The notes under the pieces: generated by a model | What the model was told of the DNA's origin: nothing | Seen by the model: the letters and a program-made list of their open reading frames with translations, nothing else | The model's database searches: none | In this document: one piece after another, positions 16,287 to 24,783 of the stretch | How positions within the stretch are numbered: the first letter of the stretch is position 1 | How the letters are laid out: each line of letters starts with the position of its first letter | Position numbers and translations under genes: made by a program | DNA from: Hymenobacter lucidus | GTDB taxonomy: Bacteria; Bacteroidota; Bacteroidia; Cytophagales; Hymenobacteraceae | DNA: 64,000 bases | Reading direction: 5' to 3' | Assembly: GCF_020447265.1 (NCBI RefSeq) | Contig: NZ_JAJADR010000001.1 | Span: 1,569,264-1,633,263 of the forward strand

Positions 16287-19265
16287 ATGAAAAACTGGTT
16301 ACTACTCCTCGCGCTGCTGTGTGGCCTGGCCGGGCAGGCCTGGGCCCAGCAAGCCCGCCAGCTGACGGGCCAGGTCCTCGACGACGCCAACGGGCAGGGT
16401 TTGCCGGGCGTCACGGTCGTTGTGAAAGGAACCACCATTGGTACTGGCACCGATGCCAGCGGCAATTTCTCACTGAGCGTACCCGCCGGCACCGAGCCCA
16501 CGCTCGTGTTCAGCTACGTGGGCTACCTGGCCAGCACCGTAACGGTCGGCTCCGACGGCGCGGTGAAGGTGCGGCTCAAAACCGACCAGAAAGCCCTGGA
16601 CGAAGTCGTGGTAATCGGCTACGGCGAGGTGAAAAAGAGCGACGTGACCGGCTCTATCGTGTCGGTGAAAGAAGAAGACCTGAAGAAGGTGCCCGCCGCC
16701 AACGTGATGGAAACCCTGCAGGGCCGCCTGCCCGGCGTGGATATTACCAGCGCCGGCGGCTCGGCTGGGGCGGCCGTCAATATTGCCGTGCGCGGCAACC
16801 GCTCCATTCTGGCCAGCAACGGTCCGCTCTTTATTGTGGACGGTGTGCAGTATAACTCGATTCAGGATATCAACCCGAACGACATTCAGGCTATGGAAGT
16901 GCTGAAAGACGCAGCTTCCACCGCCATTTACGGGGCCCGGGGCGCCAACGGCGTTATCATCGTGACGACCAAGAAAGGCAGCGCCGGCAAAACGAAGGTG
17001 AGCTTCAACTCCTACTACGGGCAAACCGACGTAGCCTTTTACCCCAAAGTGAACAACGGCGCACAGTACGTAGCCCAGAAGCGCGAGGCCAACCGCACCA
17101 CCGGCAACTGGACCGGCACCGCCGACGACGCCAAGATCTTTACGCCCCTGGAGCTGCAGGCCATTGCCAACGGCACCTCCACAAACTGGGCCGACCTATT
17201 GCTGCGCAACGGCGTGCAGCAGGAGCACCAAATCGGTGTATCGGGCGGCTCGGAGAAAACCAAGTTCTACCTCTCGGCCGACTACTACAATGAGCAGGGT
17301 TTGTTCCGCAACGACGATTTGAACCGCTACTCCTTCCGGGCCAACATCGACCAGGCCATCAACGACAAGGTGCGCATCGGGCTGCAAAACCAGCTGACTT
17401 ATTATAACCTCGATGCCCGCCGCGACCCAACCAACCTGGCCAACAAGATTAACCCGCTCTTCACGCCCTACGATGCCAACGGCGGCTTCGTGAACTACCC
17501 CAACAACGCGGCCTTTCTCAACCCCCTGGCCGACGAGCAGCCGGATGCCTACGCCAACAACACCCGCCGCACCCGCACCTTCTCGACGGCCTACCTCAGC
17601 TACCAGATTCTGCCCAGCCTGAACTTTCGCTCGAACGTGGGCCTCACGCTGTCCAACGACCGCACCGGTATCTATCTGGGGCAGTATTCTATTGACCGCA
17701 ACGGCCAGATCAACCAGGCTTCCTACGGCACGGGCTTCGAAACCAACTGGAGCTGGGAAAACATCCTGAACTACAGCAAAACCTTCGGCGACCATTCCGT
17801 TAACGTAACGGGCGTCACCTCGCTGCTTACCTTCAATCAGGAAAACTCCCTGGCCCAGGGCCGCGGCGTGCCAGTGCCCTACCAGCAATACTACGCCCTG
17901 GCCAACGCCTCGCAGGTGGTTTCGCCCTACACCAACCTGACCCGCAGCAAGCTGCTCTCCCTCACGGGGCGCGTGCAGTACGGCTACAAGAGCCGCTACC
18001 TGCTCACGCTCACGGCCCGCGAAGACGGCTCGTCCAAGCTCTACACCGGCAACAAGGCGGCCTTCTTTCCCTCGGCCGCCGTGGCCTGGCGTATCATCGA
18101 CGAGGAGTTCATGAAAGGCCTCACGCCCATCACCGACCTGAAGCTGCGCGTGAGCTACGGCCGCGCCGGCAACTACGACGTGGCCCCGTACTCGTCGCAG
18201 AGCGTGCTGACGCGTATTCCCTTCGGCTTCGGCGAAACCAGCGCCTCGGGCTACGGCTTCGATAAGCGCGTGGGCAACACCGACCTGGGCTGGGAAATTT
18301 CGCTTACCAAGAACGTAGGCCTCGACTTCGGCCTGATCCAGAACCGCGTGACGGGCTCCATCGACGTGTACGAAACCAAAACCAGCGACCTGCTGCTCGA
18401 CAACTTCCTGCCCTCGACTACGGGTCGCGGTAACATCATCGAGAACATCGGCAAAACCCGCAACCGCGGCGTGGAAGTCGGCATCAATGCCCTGGCCGTC
18501 GAAACCCCGGATTTCCGCTGGAATGTGGGTTTGACCTGGTTTAAGAACAAGGAAGAAATCCTGGAGCTGGGTGGCTCCGATGACCTGGTAAACAACCGCT
18601 TCGTGGGCTACCCCGTGCGCGTGTTCTACGACTACGAGAAAGTAGGCATCTGGCAGACCAGCGAAGTCGACGAAGCCAAGCTCTACGGCCAGAAGCCCGG
18701 CCAGATCAAGGTGAAGGACATTTCGGGCCCCAACGGCGTACCGGACGGCAAGATTAGCGCCGCCTACGACCGGCGCGTGCTGGGTGCCGCGGTGCCCAAG
18801 TGGAGCGGCAGCTTCAACAGCGACTTCGCCTACAAAGGCATCGACCTCTCGTTCCAGGTGTTTGCCCGCATCGGCCAGATGATCAACTACGAGTACGCCC
18901 AGATTTTCGACCCGCAGGGCATCGAAAACAGCTCGGTGCAAAACTACTGGACCCCCGAAAACCCGAGCAACGACTACCCCCGTCCTGACGCCTCGCTGTC
19001 GAAATCGACGATGCAGAACAGCCTCTACGGCACCACGCTGCAATACCGCGACGGCTCGTTTGCCAAGCTGCGCGGCGTGACCTTGGGCTACAACCTGCCT
19101 GCCGGGCTGCTGGAAAAAATCGGTCTGGGCTCGGCCCGCATCTACATCCAGGGCAAAAACCTGGTGACCGTCAGCAAAATCGACAACTACGACCCCGAGC
19201 GGGGCGGCCCCATCACCACGCCCATTCCGCGCGTCGTGCTGGCCGGTATCAACCTTGGTTTTTAG
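16287..19265 (+). CDS. SusC/RagA TonB-linked outer membrane transporter
   Basis: A 992-residue protein; ATG 16287 gives the signal MKNWLLLLALLCGLAGQAWAQ, whereas the longer frame upstream adds only a non-signal extension. It has the regulatory domain (LTGQVLDDANGQGLPGVTVV), TonB region (LDEVVVIGYGEVKKSDVTG, typical of the large SusC subgroup), plug (LQGRLPGVDITSAGGSAG, PLFIVDGVQYNSI, VLKDAASTAIYG, GVIIVTTKKG) and a barrel ending VVLAGINLGF. It pairs with the SusD at 19401-21056. This subgroup differs from the SusC at 10291-13437, so the two systems probably take up different substrates. A 130-nt gap with a large hairpin separates susC from susD. Confidence 0.95.
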   Translation: MKNWLLLLALLCGLAGQAWAQQARQLTGQVLDDANGQGLPGVTVVVKGTTIGTGTDASGNFSLSVPAGTEPTLVFSYVGYLASTVTVGSDGAVKVRLKTDQKALDEVVVIGYGEVKKSDVTGSIVSVKEEDLKKVPAANVMETLQGRLPGVDITSAGGSAGAAVNIAVRGNRSILASNGPLFIVDGVQYNSIQDINPNDIQAMEVLKDAASTAIYGARGANGVIIVTTKKGSAGKTKVSFNSYYGQTDVAFYPKVNNGAQYVAQKREANRTTGNWTGTADDAKIFTPLELQAIANGTSTNWADLLLRNGVQQEHQIGVSGGSEKTKFYLSADYYNEQGLFRNDDLNRYSFRANIDQAINDKVRIGLQNQLTYYNLDARRDPTNLANKINPLFTPYDANGGFVNYPNNAAFLNPLADEQPDAYANNTRRTRTFSTAYLSYQILPSLNFRSNVGLTLSNDRTGIYLGQYSIDRNGQINQASYGTGFETNWSWENILNYSKTFGDHSVNVTGVTSLLTFNQENSLAQGRGVPVPYQQYYALANASQVVSPYTNLTRSKLLSLTGRVQYGYKSRYLLTLTAREDGSSKLYTGNKAAFFPSAAVAWRIIDEEFMKGLTPITDLKLRVSYGRAGNYDVAPYSSQSVLTRIPFGFGETSASGYGFDKRVGNTDLGWEISLTKNVGLDFGLIQNRVTGSIDVYETKTSDLLLDNFLPSTTGRGNIIENIGKTRNRGVEVGINALAVETPDFRWNVGLTWFKNKEEILELGGSDDLVNNRFVGYPVRVFYDYEKVGIWQTSEVDEAKLYGQKPGQIKVKDISGPNGVPDGKISAAYDRRVLGAAVPKWSGSFNSDFAYKGIDLSFQVFARIGQMINYEYAQIFDPQGIENSSVQNYWTPENPSNDYPRPDASLSKSTMQNSLYGTTLQYRDGSFAKLRGVTLGYNLPAGLLEKIGLGSARIYIQGKNLVTVSKIDNYDPERGGPITTPIPRVVLAGINLGF

Positions 19266-19391
19266 TTGTTAGTTGTTGGTTGTCAGTTGTTAGTGGTTCT
19301 AGTTGGGCGTTTGGACTTTCGGAGTCAACTGCTAACTACAAACAGTAACAACCGGCAACTAACAACTGACAACGAGCAACTAACAACTAAT
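19264..19391 (+). repeat. Long inverted repeat between susC and susD
   Basis: The left arm (19264-19296, beginning TAGTTGTTAGTTGTTGG) and the right arm (19358-19390) are reverse complements over about 30 of 33 positions, around a ~60-nt loop. Both arms are built of small TAGTTGT-like units. In mRNA this would fold into a long stem just after the susC stop and 10 nt before the susD ATG. Confidence 0.8.
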
Positions 19392-19400
19392 AAAGCTCCC

Positions 19401-21056
19401 ATGAAATTCTCGAAGAAAATATATGTTGCCCTGACGGCCGTAGCGCTGGCGGGTCTTACTTCCTGCGAAAAGCAGCTGGAAGAATACAACCCCTCGGGCC
19501 TCACGCCCGACTCGGTATACACCACGCCAGCTGGGTTCGACAACCTGGTGAATGCCGCGTATTCCTACACCCGCTGGTGGTACGGCAAGGAGGATGGCTA
19601 CAGCATGTCGGAAATGGGTACCGACCTGTGGTTGCGCGGCGCCGGCGACGTAAACCCTGACCTGACCGAGTACACCACGCTGCAGTCCAGCTCGCGGGCC
19701 GTGGAGTCGCTCTGGAGCAAGCTCTACATCGGCATCAACGTTTGCAACGCCGGCATCAGCCGCGTGGGGCAGAGCGGCATGAGCGATGCGCTGAAGAAAA
19801 CCCGGGAAGGCGAACTGCGCTTCCTGCGGGCCTTTTACTACTGGCACATCGTGGAAAGCTGGGGCGGTGTGCACTTCACAACGGCCGAAACCCTGGGCGC
19901 CGACAAAACTGCCAACCGCACCCCGGTGGATGAGTTCTACAAGCAGATTTTCGAGGATCTGACGATTGCCGTAGCCAACCTGCCCACCACCACCACCGAC
20001 TACGGCCGCGTGACCAAGCCCGCCGCCGAGGCGTTTCTGGTGCGCATGTACCTCACCCGGGGCAACAACCAGGAAGCCGCCACGCTGGCCCAGAAGGTGA
20101 TTTCGAGCTACGGCTTCTCGTTGCAGCCCCGCTACGCCGACTTGTGGTCGATGACCAACCTGGAAAACAAGGAAATCGTGTGGGCCGTGAACTACTCCAA
20201 AGACCTGACCTTGAACGACCGGGTAGACGCGGGCCTCTACCCCGACGGCCACCCGCGCGGCGGCAACAATGGCCACCTGATGTGGATGATGAAGTACGAC
20301 GACCAGCCCGGCATGACCCGCGACATTGCCAACGGCCGGCCCTTCAACCGCTTCATGCCCAGCAAGTTTCTGCTCAATCTGTTCGACGAAACCAAGGACT
20401 CGCGCTACGCTGCTTCCTTCCGCACGGTGTGGCTGGCCAACACGGCCGTAACCACCGGCACCAAGCCCCTGGCCGTGGGCGACACGGCCATTCTGGCTAC
20501 CAAGAAAGTGGTGTCTACGGCCGTGCGCAACGCCAAGAAGTACCGTGTGTATGACGTCAACGACATCTACAACGCCAACGGCACCGGCAAAAACCGCCTG
20601 CAGTACGTGTGCCTGCGCAAATTCGACGACCCGACGCGCCCCACGATTCAGGAGGAGCAAAGTGCCCGGGATGCCTACGTAATCCGGCTGGCCGACGTGT
20701 ACCTGATGGCCGCCGAAGCCAACTTCAAGCTGGGCAAGACGGATGACGCCGTCAAGCAGATCAACGCGGTGCGGGAGCGGGCGGCGCTGCCCGGCAAGGT
20801 GGCCGATATGCGCATCAGCGCCTCCGACGTTACTCTGGACTTTATTCTAGACGAGCGGGCCCGGGAGCTGGCCGGCGAGCAGCTGCGCTGGTTTGACCTG
20901 AAGCGTACCAACAAGCTCATCGACCGGGTGAAGGCCAATAACCCCGAGGCCGGGGCCAGCATTCAGCCCTACCACGCGGTGCGCCCCATTCCGCAGCGCC
21001 AGCTCGACGCCATTACCAATAAGAGTGAATTCCTGCAGAACCCGAACTACCGCTAA
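19401..21056 (+). CDS. SusD/RagB-family nutrient-binding lipoprotein
   Basis: A 551-residue protein beginning at ATG 19401 (MKFSKKIYVALTAVALAGLTSC), a lipoprotein signal; mature CEKQLEEYNPSGLTPDSVYTTPAGF is the classical SusD N-terminus. ELRFLRAFYYWHIVESWGGVHF, RMYLTRGNNQEAATLAQKVI (TPR) and YLMAAEANFKLGKTDDAVKQIN are SusD/RagB family landmarks, and the C-terminus has ELAGEQLRWFDLKRTNKL. It forms the surface lid of the SusC at 16287-19265. Its start lies just 3' of a large hairpin, which may lower or tune its translation. The frame stays open upstream to 19266, but that part is the repeat and has no signal peptide. Substrate unknown. Confidence 0.95.
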   Translation: MKFSKKIYVALTAVALAGLTSCEKQLEEYNPSGLTPDSVYTTPAGFDNLVNAAYSYTRWWYGKEDGYSMSEMGTDLWLRGAGDVNPDLTEYTTLQSSSRAVESLWSKLYIGINVCNAGISRVGQSGMSDALKKTREGELRFLRAFYYWHIVESWGGVHFTTAETLGADKTANRTPVDEFYKQIFEDLTIAVANLPTTTTDYGRVTKPAAEAFLVRMYLTRGNNQEAATLAQKVISSYGFSLQPRYADLWSMTNLENKEIVWAVNYSKDLTLNDRVDAGLYPDGHPRGGNNGHLMWMMKYDDQPGMTRDIANGRPFNRFMPSKFLLNLFDETKDSRYAASFRTVWLANTAVTTGTKPLAVGDTAILATKKVVSTAVRNAKKYRVYDVNDIYNANGTGKNRLQYVCLRKFDDPTRPTIQEEQSARDAYVIRLADVYLMAAEANFKLGKTDDAVKQINAVRERAALPGKVADMRISASDVTLDFILDERARELAGEQLRWFDLKRTNKLIDRVKANNPEAGASIQPYHAVRPIPQRQLDAITNKSEFLQNPNYR

Positions 21057-21072
21057 GAGGGAAGTAGCAAGC

Positions 21073-21106
21073 AAAAGGCCCGTCCGGAGTTCCGGACGGG
21101 CCTTTT
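21073..21106. terminator. Intrinsic terminator between convergent susD and fur-like genes
   Basis: AAAAGGCCCGTCCGGA and TCCGGACGGGCCTTTT form a perfect 16-bp stem with a 2-nt loop. It can work on both strands, ending susD from the left and the fur-like gene from the right. Confidence 0.9.
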
Positions 21107-21165
21107 CTGTATGGCGGAATCAGCCAGTTCCAAAAGAACTATCACTGAATCATCAAATCACCACT

Positions 21166-21594
21166 TCACTGGGTGTGGCACTGCTGGCACACGCCCGACA
21201 TGAGGTAGTCGCGGTGGGTGGCCTGGAAGCCGCCGGGCAGCTGCACCACCGGAATGGCCACCTGGTTGAGGCAGTAGGTGTGCTGGCACACCGAGCACTT
21301 GAAGTGGACGTGGTCGTCGGCGTGGGCCTGCTCGGTGCAGGTGGCGGCGCAGGCAGCAAAGCGGATAACGTCGGAGCTGTCGAGTACCCGGTGAATAACG
21401 CCCTTCTGCTCGAAGGTGCGCAGGGTGCGGTAAAGCGTAATCCGGTCGGTATCGGCTTCCAGCGCCTGCTCAATGTCGTTGCTCGACAAGGCAAACGACT
21501 TGCTGAACAGCACGGCCAGCACGGCACGGCGCATGGGCGTATGGCGCAGCCCGTGGCGGGCCAGCGTGAGGGCAATATGGTCGGGAGTTGCCAT
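21166..21594 (-). CDS. Fur-family transcriptional repressor
   Basis: A 142-residue protein starting at ATG 21594. The N-terminal winged helix is LTLARHGLRHTPMRRAVLAVLF with DRITLYRTLRTFEQKGVIHR as recognition region. The C-terminal half has DDHVHFKCSVCQHTYCLN and, at the end, SGVCQQCHTQ, two Cys-x-x-Cys pairs for structural zinc, plus the His-rich HADDHVHF metal-sensing region. Whether it senses iron, zinc, manganese or peroxide cannot be read from this. A second Fur-family gene is at 61493-61966. A TACTTTTG box ends 8 nt before the ATG. It is divergent from the NagX-like gene. Metal-type uncertain. Confidence 0.88.
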   Translation of the reverse strand: MATPDHIALTLARHGLRHTPMRRAVLAVLFSKSFALSSNDIEQALEADTDRITLYRTLRTFEQKGVIHRVLDSSDVIRFAACAATCTEQAHADDHVHFKCSVCQHTYCLNQVAIPVVQLPGGFQATHRDYLMSGVCQQCHTQ

Positions 21595-21602
21595 GGGAAG
21601 TT

Positions 21603-21610
21603 CAAAAGTA
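21603..21610 (-). promoter_or_regulatory. -7 box of the fur-like gene, close to its start codon
   Basis: On the minus strand TACTTTTG (exact TAnnTTTG) ends 8 nt before the ATG at 21594, so the transcript would start at or within a few bases of the start codon. No clear -33 TTG was found. Confidence 0.5.
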
Positions 21611-21776
21611 CGAGGTTGGCACCGAAGCCCATGCGTGCCGCCGGAAATGGGGCCGCGCGGTAGTAACAAGCAAGCCGCCGAAAAGGTGTGCAGGATGCCG
21701 GCCCCAGGTATTGGGTGGCAGGAGCACAGTAACGCGAATTTGGCAGTTGGCGGGCCAGAACGACCTGACGGCCCAG

Positions 21777-21804
21777 GCTACGCGAGCTACGCAGTTCGCG
21801 CTAC
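21777..21804. repeat. Single arm of the GTAGCGCGAACT repeat
   Basis: Read on the minus strand, GTAGCGCGAACTGCGTAGCT continues into CGCGTAGC. It matches about 23 of 28 bases of the arm of the palindromic element at 36137-36228. No matching second arm was seen nearby, so it is a solo or decayed copy just upstream of the NagX-like promoter. Confidence 0.5.
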
Positions 21805-21824
21805 GGGCCGCTGCGGCCTTTCCC

Positions 21825-21832
21825 TATCTTTG
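21825..21832 (+). promoter_or_regulatory. -7 box upstream of the NagX-like gene
   Basis: TATCTTTG is an exact TAnnTTTG match 21 nt before the ATG at 21854, giving a short leader of about 15 nt and supporting that start over the longer open frame that begins at 21473. Confidence 0.5.
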
Positions 21833-21853
21833 GTAAAACCGCCGCCTCTCCCT

Positions 21854-23008
21854 ATGCCCCGCCTCACCGTTCCTTCTGCCGAACCGCTGCCATTACTGCC
21901 CACCCGCTTGGTGTCGCTCGACGTGTTTCGGGGCCTCACCGTTATGGCCATGGTACTGGTAAACAACCCCGGCGACTGGGGCCACATTTACGCGCCGCTG
22001 GAACACGCCGAGTGGCACGGCTGCACCCTGGCCGACCTCATCTTTCCCTTCTTCCTGTTCATCGTGGGCGTTTCCATCGTCTACGCCCTCGATTCGGCCC
22101 GGCGCACGCAGCCCCACGGGCCACTGCTGGGGCGTATTGCACGGCGGGCGGCGGTGCTGTTTGGACTGGGGCTGTTTGCGGCGCTGTTTCTGCAGTGGGA
22201 CTTGGCCACGGTGCGCATTCCGGGGGTGCTAGCCCGCATTGCGCTGGTGTTTCTGGTGTGCGGGGCGCTATTTCTCAAAACCACCGCGCGGCAGCAGGCG
22301 TGGCTGCTGACCATTATTCTGGTGGGCTACAACGTGCTGCTGCAGCTGGTACCGGTGCCGGGTATCGGGGCAGCCAACCTGGAGCCGGCCACCAACTTGG
22401 GCGCCTGGCTCGACCGGCTGCTGCTGGGGGAGGCTCACCTCTGGAAAATCAGCAAAACCTGGGACCCGGAAGGCCTGCTGAGCAGCCTGCCCGCCGTGGG
22501 CACCGGCATTATGGGCTTGCTGGCCGGGCAGCAGCTGCGCAAAACGAGCCTGGAAGCCGCCGCCAAAGTGGCCTGGCTGTTTGTGGCCGGCGGCGGGGCC
22601 GTGGTACTGGGCCTGGTGTGGAGCAGCTGGCTGCCGCTCAACAAAAGCCTGTGGACCAGCTCCTATGTGCTCTACACCGGCGGCATTGCGGCTATGGGCT
22701 TGGCTGCTCTCTACTGGCTCTGCGACGTGCAGGGCTACCGGCGCGGCATTAAGCCCTTTGTTGTGTATGGCGTCAACGCCATTACCGTGTTTTTCCTCTC
22801 GGGCCTCATTGCCCGGGGCCTCAACAAGTGGCCGGTAACTACCAGCGCGGGCGTTACCAACATGAAGCAGTGGCTCTACGACACGCTGTTTGTGCCTTTC
22901 TTCCCCGGCCCATACCTGGCTTCCCTGGCCGGCGGCCTGGCCTGCGTGCTCATCTGGCTGGGCGTGCTGTGGCTGATGTATGAGCGGCGCATTATTATAA
23001 AGGTCTGA
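21854..23008 (+). CDS. NagX-like membrane acyltransferase (HGSNAT/DUF5009 family)
   Basis: A 384-residue integral membrane protein; ATG 21854 sits behind a good -7 box. RLVSLDVFRGLTVMAMVLVNNPGDW near the start, EWHGCTLADLIFPFFLFIVGVSI, and the later PAVGTGIMGLLAG are signatures of the DUF5009/heparan-alpha-glucosaminide N-acetyltransferase-like family, with about ten transmembrane helices and the conserved His in AEWHGC. In Bacteroidota and Shewanella such genes (NagX) occur in N-acetylglucosamine loci and may move or acetylate amino sugars across the inner membrane. Here it lies near nagB and two SusCD pairs, which fits that role. It is divergent from a Fur-family gene. Exact substrate unproven. 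Confidence 0.85.
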   Translation: MPRLTVPSAEPLPLLPTRLVSLDVFRGLTVMAMVLVNNPGDWGHIYAPLEHAEWHGCTLADLIFPFFLFIVGVSIVYALDSARRTQPHGPLLGRIARRAAVLFGLGLFAALFLQWDLATVRIPGVLARIALVFLVCGALFLKTTARQQAWLLTIILVGYNVLLQLVPVPGIGAANLEPATNLGAWLDRLLLGEAHLWKISKTWDPEGLLSSLPAVGTGIMGLLAGQQLRKTSLEAAAKVAWLFVAGGGAVVLGLVWSSWLPLNKSLWTSSYVLYTGGIAAMGLAALYWLCDVQGYRRGIKPFVVYGVNAITVFFLSGLIARGLNKWPVTTSAGVTNMKQWLYDTLFVPFFPGPYLASLAGGLACVLIWLGVLWLMYERRIIIKV

Positions 23009-23076
23009 GGCAGACTGTCCTTGCCATTGTGCCTGGATAGTTGGTTCTTACCCCGGTATCCTAACTCCCAGGTAGC

Positions 23077-23583
23077 ATGGCACGCGTCACCCATAACAGT
23101 CTCTTAAGCGGCCTCAGTGGCAAGCTGGGCAACATCACCATTCGCCAGGTAAGCGGCCAGATGCAGGATCCGGCCGCTAAGGCGTTGTACACCACTGGTA
23201 TCACCGTCAGGAAGACCAGCGCCCGGACCGTCGCCATTTCCGATTTCATGCGGGGGCCGGTTATTACGGCTACCGACCTGAGCAACTACCACGGCCAGGC
23301 TGGCGACTCAATCCGCATTTGGGCTACCGATAATTTTGCCGTTACGGCCGTGCAGGTCCGCCTCTACGCCGCTACCGGCGCCCTGATGGCGCAAGGCCCC
23401 GCCACGCCTGAGCCTGGTGGCAGCTGGCTGTTTCAAGCCGCCGTAGCAAGCACCGACTGGCCCGGCACCCGCATCGAGGTAGAAGCCCAGGACCGCCCCG
23501 GCAACCTGACCAGCCAGAGCTATATCCTGCAGTCGGGGTTGCCGGGAGGCTGGGCCGTAGCGAAGCCACCGGAAGAACTATAG
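23077..23583 (+). CDS. Conserved-looking protein of unknown function
   Basis: A 168-residue protein starting at ATG 23077. The opening MARVTHNSLLSGLSGKLGNI followed by TIRQVSGQMQ resembles a class of short Bacteroidota proteins that begin M-x-[KR]-[IV]-T-x-x-P/S-L-x-x-G-x-S-G-x-[LV]-G-x-x-x-x-R; that recollection is not verified. Residues ~70-150 read as an immunoglobulin-like beta-sandwich (IRIWATDNFAVTAVQVRLY, IEVEAQDRPGNLTSQSYIL). There is no signal peptide, so a cytoplasmic or phage-like structural role cannot be excluded. It lies 68 nt after the acyltransferase gene on the same strand. Function unknown. Confidence 0.7.
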   Translation: MARVTHNSLLSGLSGKLGNITIRQVSGQMQDPAAKALYTTGITVRKTSARTVAISDFMRGPVITATDLSNYHGQAGDSIRIWATDNFAVTAVQVRLYAATGALMAQGPATPEPGGSWLFQAAVASTDWPGTRIEVEAQDRPGNLTSQSYILQSGLPGGWAVAKPPEEL

Positions 23584-23961
23584 GTTTTGTCCTATTGAAG
23601 CAACCAACGTTCGTAGGCCTTGGTTGGTCAAAGTCTAGAGGAAGTCTAGAAGCAGTATAGAGGCAGACTAGAAGTAGTATGGTCAAAATATCCAATTAGC
23701 CCAGCCGATACTACCGGCTGCTTCTCCGCTGCGAGCAAGGTGCGCAATGGCATTTTACCGGCCAAGAGGGGGAACTGGCGAAGGCAGAAACAAGCGGGAA
23801 GTAGTATCTTGCCCCCATCTGTAGAATGAGGGGTAAGCAGGCCTGTTGCGGCTGGTAAGCCGTCCTGAGTTACCACGGATATCGAACCCTATTTCTTCAC
23901 CGGAACCACGCGGCCGGGCCGGCCGGCCATCCGCTGCGTGCTCTGCATTAGCTTACTATCC
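23584..23961. other. Gene-free stretch with an 11-bp tandem repeat
   Basis: About 380 nt without a supported gene. It contains a small hairpin, CAACCAA ... TTGGTTG, around 23600-23628 and the 11-bp tandem repeat at 23632-23684. The remainder shows no promoter box or RNA I recognise. Confidence 0.5.
23632..23684. repeat. 11-bp tandem repeat, about 4.5 units
   Basis: Units AGTCTAGAGGA, AGTCTAGAAGC, AGTATAGAGGC, AGACTAGAAGT and a partial AGTATGG follow head to tail with no spacing. The period is one DNA helical turn. It is downstream of the 23077-23583 gene and upstream of the DUF2059 gene. Confidence 0.75.
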
Positions 23962-24450
23962 GTGCGTACTTTCCTTACTTCCCTAGTGGCTGCCGCGCTG
24001 CTCACTATACCCGCTGCCGTGCAGGCCCAAACCCCGGCACCTGCCGCCACCAGCACCAGCACCCCAGCCCAGCGCAAGGCCGCCGAAACCTTCCTGAACA
24101 CGATGCAGGTAGAAAAAACCCTGGGGTCGGCCATGGACCAGATGATGACGATGCAAATAAAGCAGCGGCCCGAAATGAAGGCTGTGGAGCCGGAAATGCG
24201 GGCCTTCATGGCCAAGTACATGAGCTGGACGTCGCTCAAGGAAGACATGATTAGCCTCTACGCCAAGGAGTTTACAGAGAAAGAGCTAAAAGACCTGACC
24301 AAGTTTTACGAAACACCCGTGGGGCAGAAATTCGTGACCCGCCAGGCGTTTCTGATGCAGGCCGGCATGGAGCTGGGCCAGCGCCGGGTGCAGGAAAACC
24401 TGCCCGAGCTGCAGCGGGCCATTGAGGCCAAGATGAAAGGCCAAGAGTAG
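23962..24450 (+). CDS. DUF2059 secreted protein
   Basis: A ~162-residue protein. No ATG precedes the signal peptide; GTG 23962 gives MRTFLTSLVAAALLTIPAAVQAQ, a good signal, and an in-frame GTG at 23938 would add eight residues. After a Thr/Ala/Pro linker the DUF2059 domain runs from ~residue 38: AAETFLNTMQVEKTLGSAMDQMM ... YAKEFTEKELKDLTKFYETPVGQKFV ... PELQRAIEAKM. The EFTEKEL-x-x-L-x-x-FY-x-TP-x-GQK stretch is the family hallmark. The family is periplasmic or secreted and of unknown role, found in many Gram-negatives. Convergent with the DUF1294 gene. Confidence 0.85.
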   Translation: MRTFLTSLVAAALLTIPAAVQAQTPAPAATSTSTPAQRKAAETFLNTMQVEKTLGSAMDQMMTMQIKQRPEMKAVEPEMRAFMAKYMSWTSLKEDMISLYAKEFTEKELKDLTKFYETPVGQKFVTRQAFLMQAGMELGQRRVQENLPELQRAIEAKMKGQE

Positions 24451-24504
24451 TCATTGCTTGACTTGCGCAGGGTGCAGCTCCCCGCATGCAGCCGTTTGAC
24501 ACGA

Positions 24505-24783
24505 CTACAACTGCGCCTGAAAATAGGGCAACGTGAAATAGAGTACCACGCCTTGCAGCAGCGTCAGCACCAGGGTAACGCCCCAGAAAGCGGCTTTGCG
24601 GTTTTTGTGGTGGAGCAGCAAAATAGCTGCCCACGCGCCGGGCGCCGCGCCGGGCAGCGTAGCGAGGTGCAGCGTTTTTTCGGCAATGCGCCGCTGGCCC
24701 CGTTGGGCTTTGCGTTTATCTAAGGCGAAGAGCAGGAAACACAGGAGGTTGAAAAACAACAGGCAACTCAAGAGTATGGTCAT
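24505..24783 (-). CDS. DUF1294 small membrane protein
   Basis: A 92-residue protein starting at ATG 24783. MTILLSCLLFFNLLCFLLFALDKRKAQRG, then RRIAEKTLHLATLPGAAPGAW and HHKNRKAAFWGVTLVL are the DUF1294 pattern: a first helix ending in DK-x-x-A, a GG/PG-AxG-A turn and a K-x-x-F helix. Three transmembrane helices are expected. The family has no established function; in some proteins it is fused to a cold-shock domain, which is absent here. No operon partner is evident. Confidence 0.85.
   Translation of the reverse strand: MTILLSCLLFFNLLCFLLFALDKRKAQRGQRRIAEKTLHLATLPGAAPGAWAAILLLHHKNRKAAFWGVTLVLTLLQGVVLYFTLPYFQAQL

Noticed and set aside
17196..19043. 615-residue open frame antisense to the second susC
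   Set aside because: It is a mirror of a strongly supported SusC gene in GC-rich DNA, where antisense frames lack stops. It has no motif, signal or plausible start.
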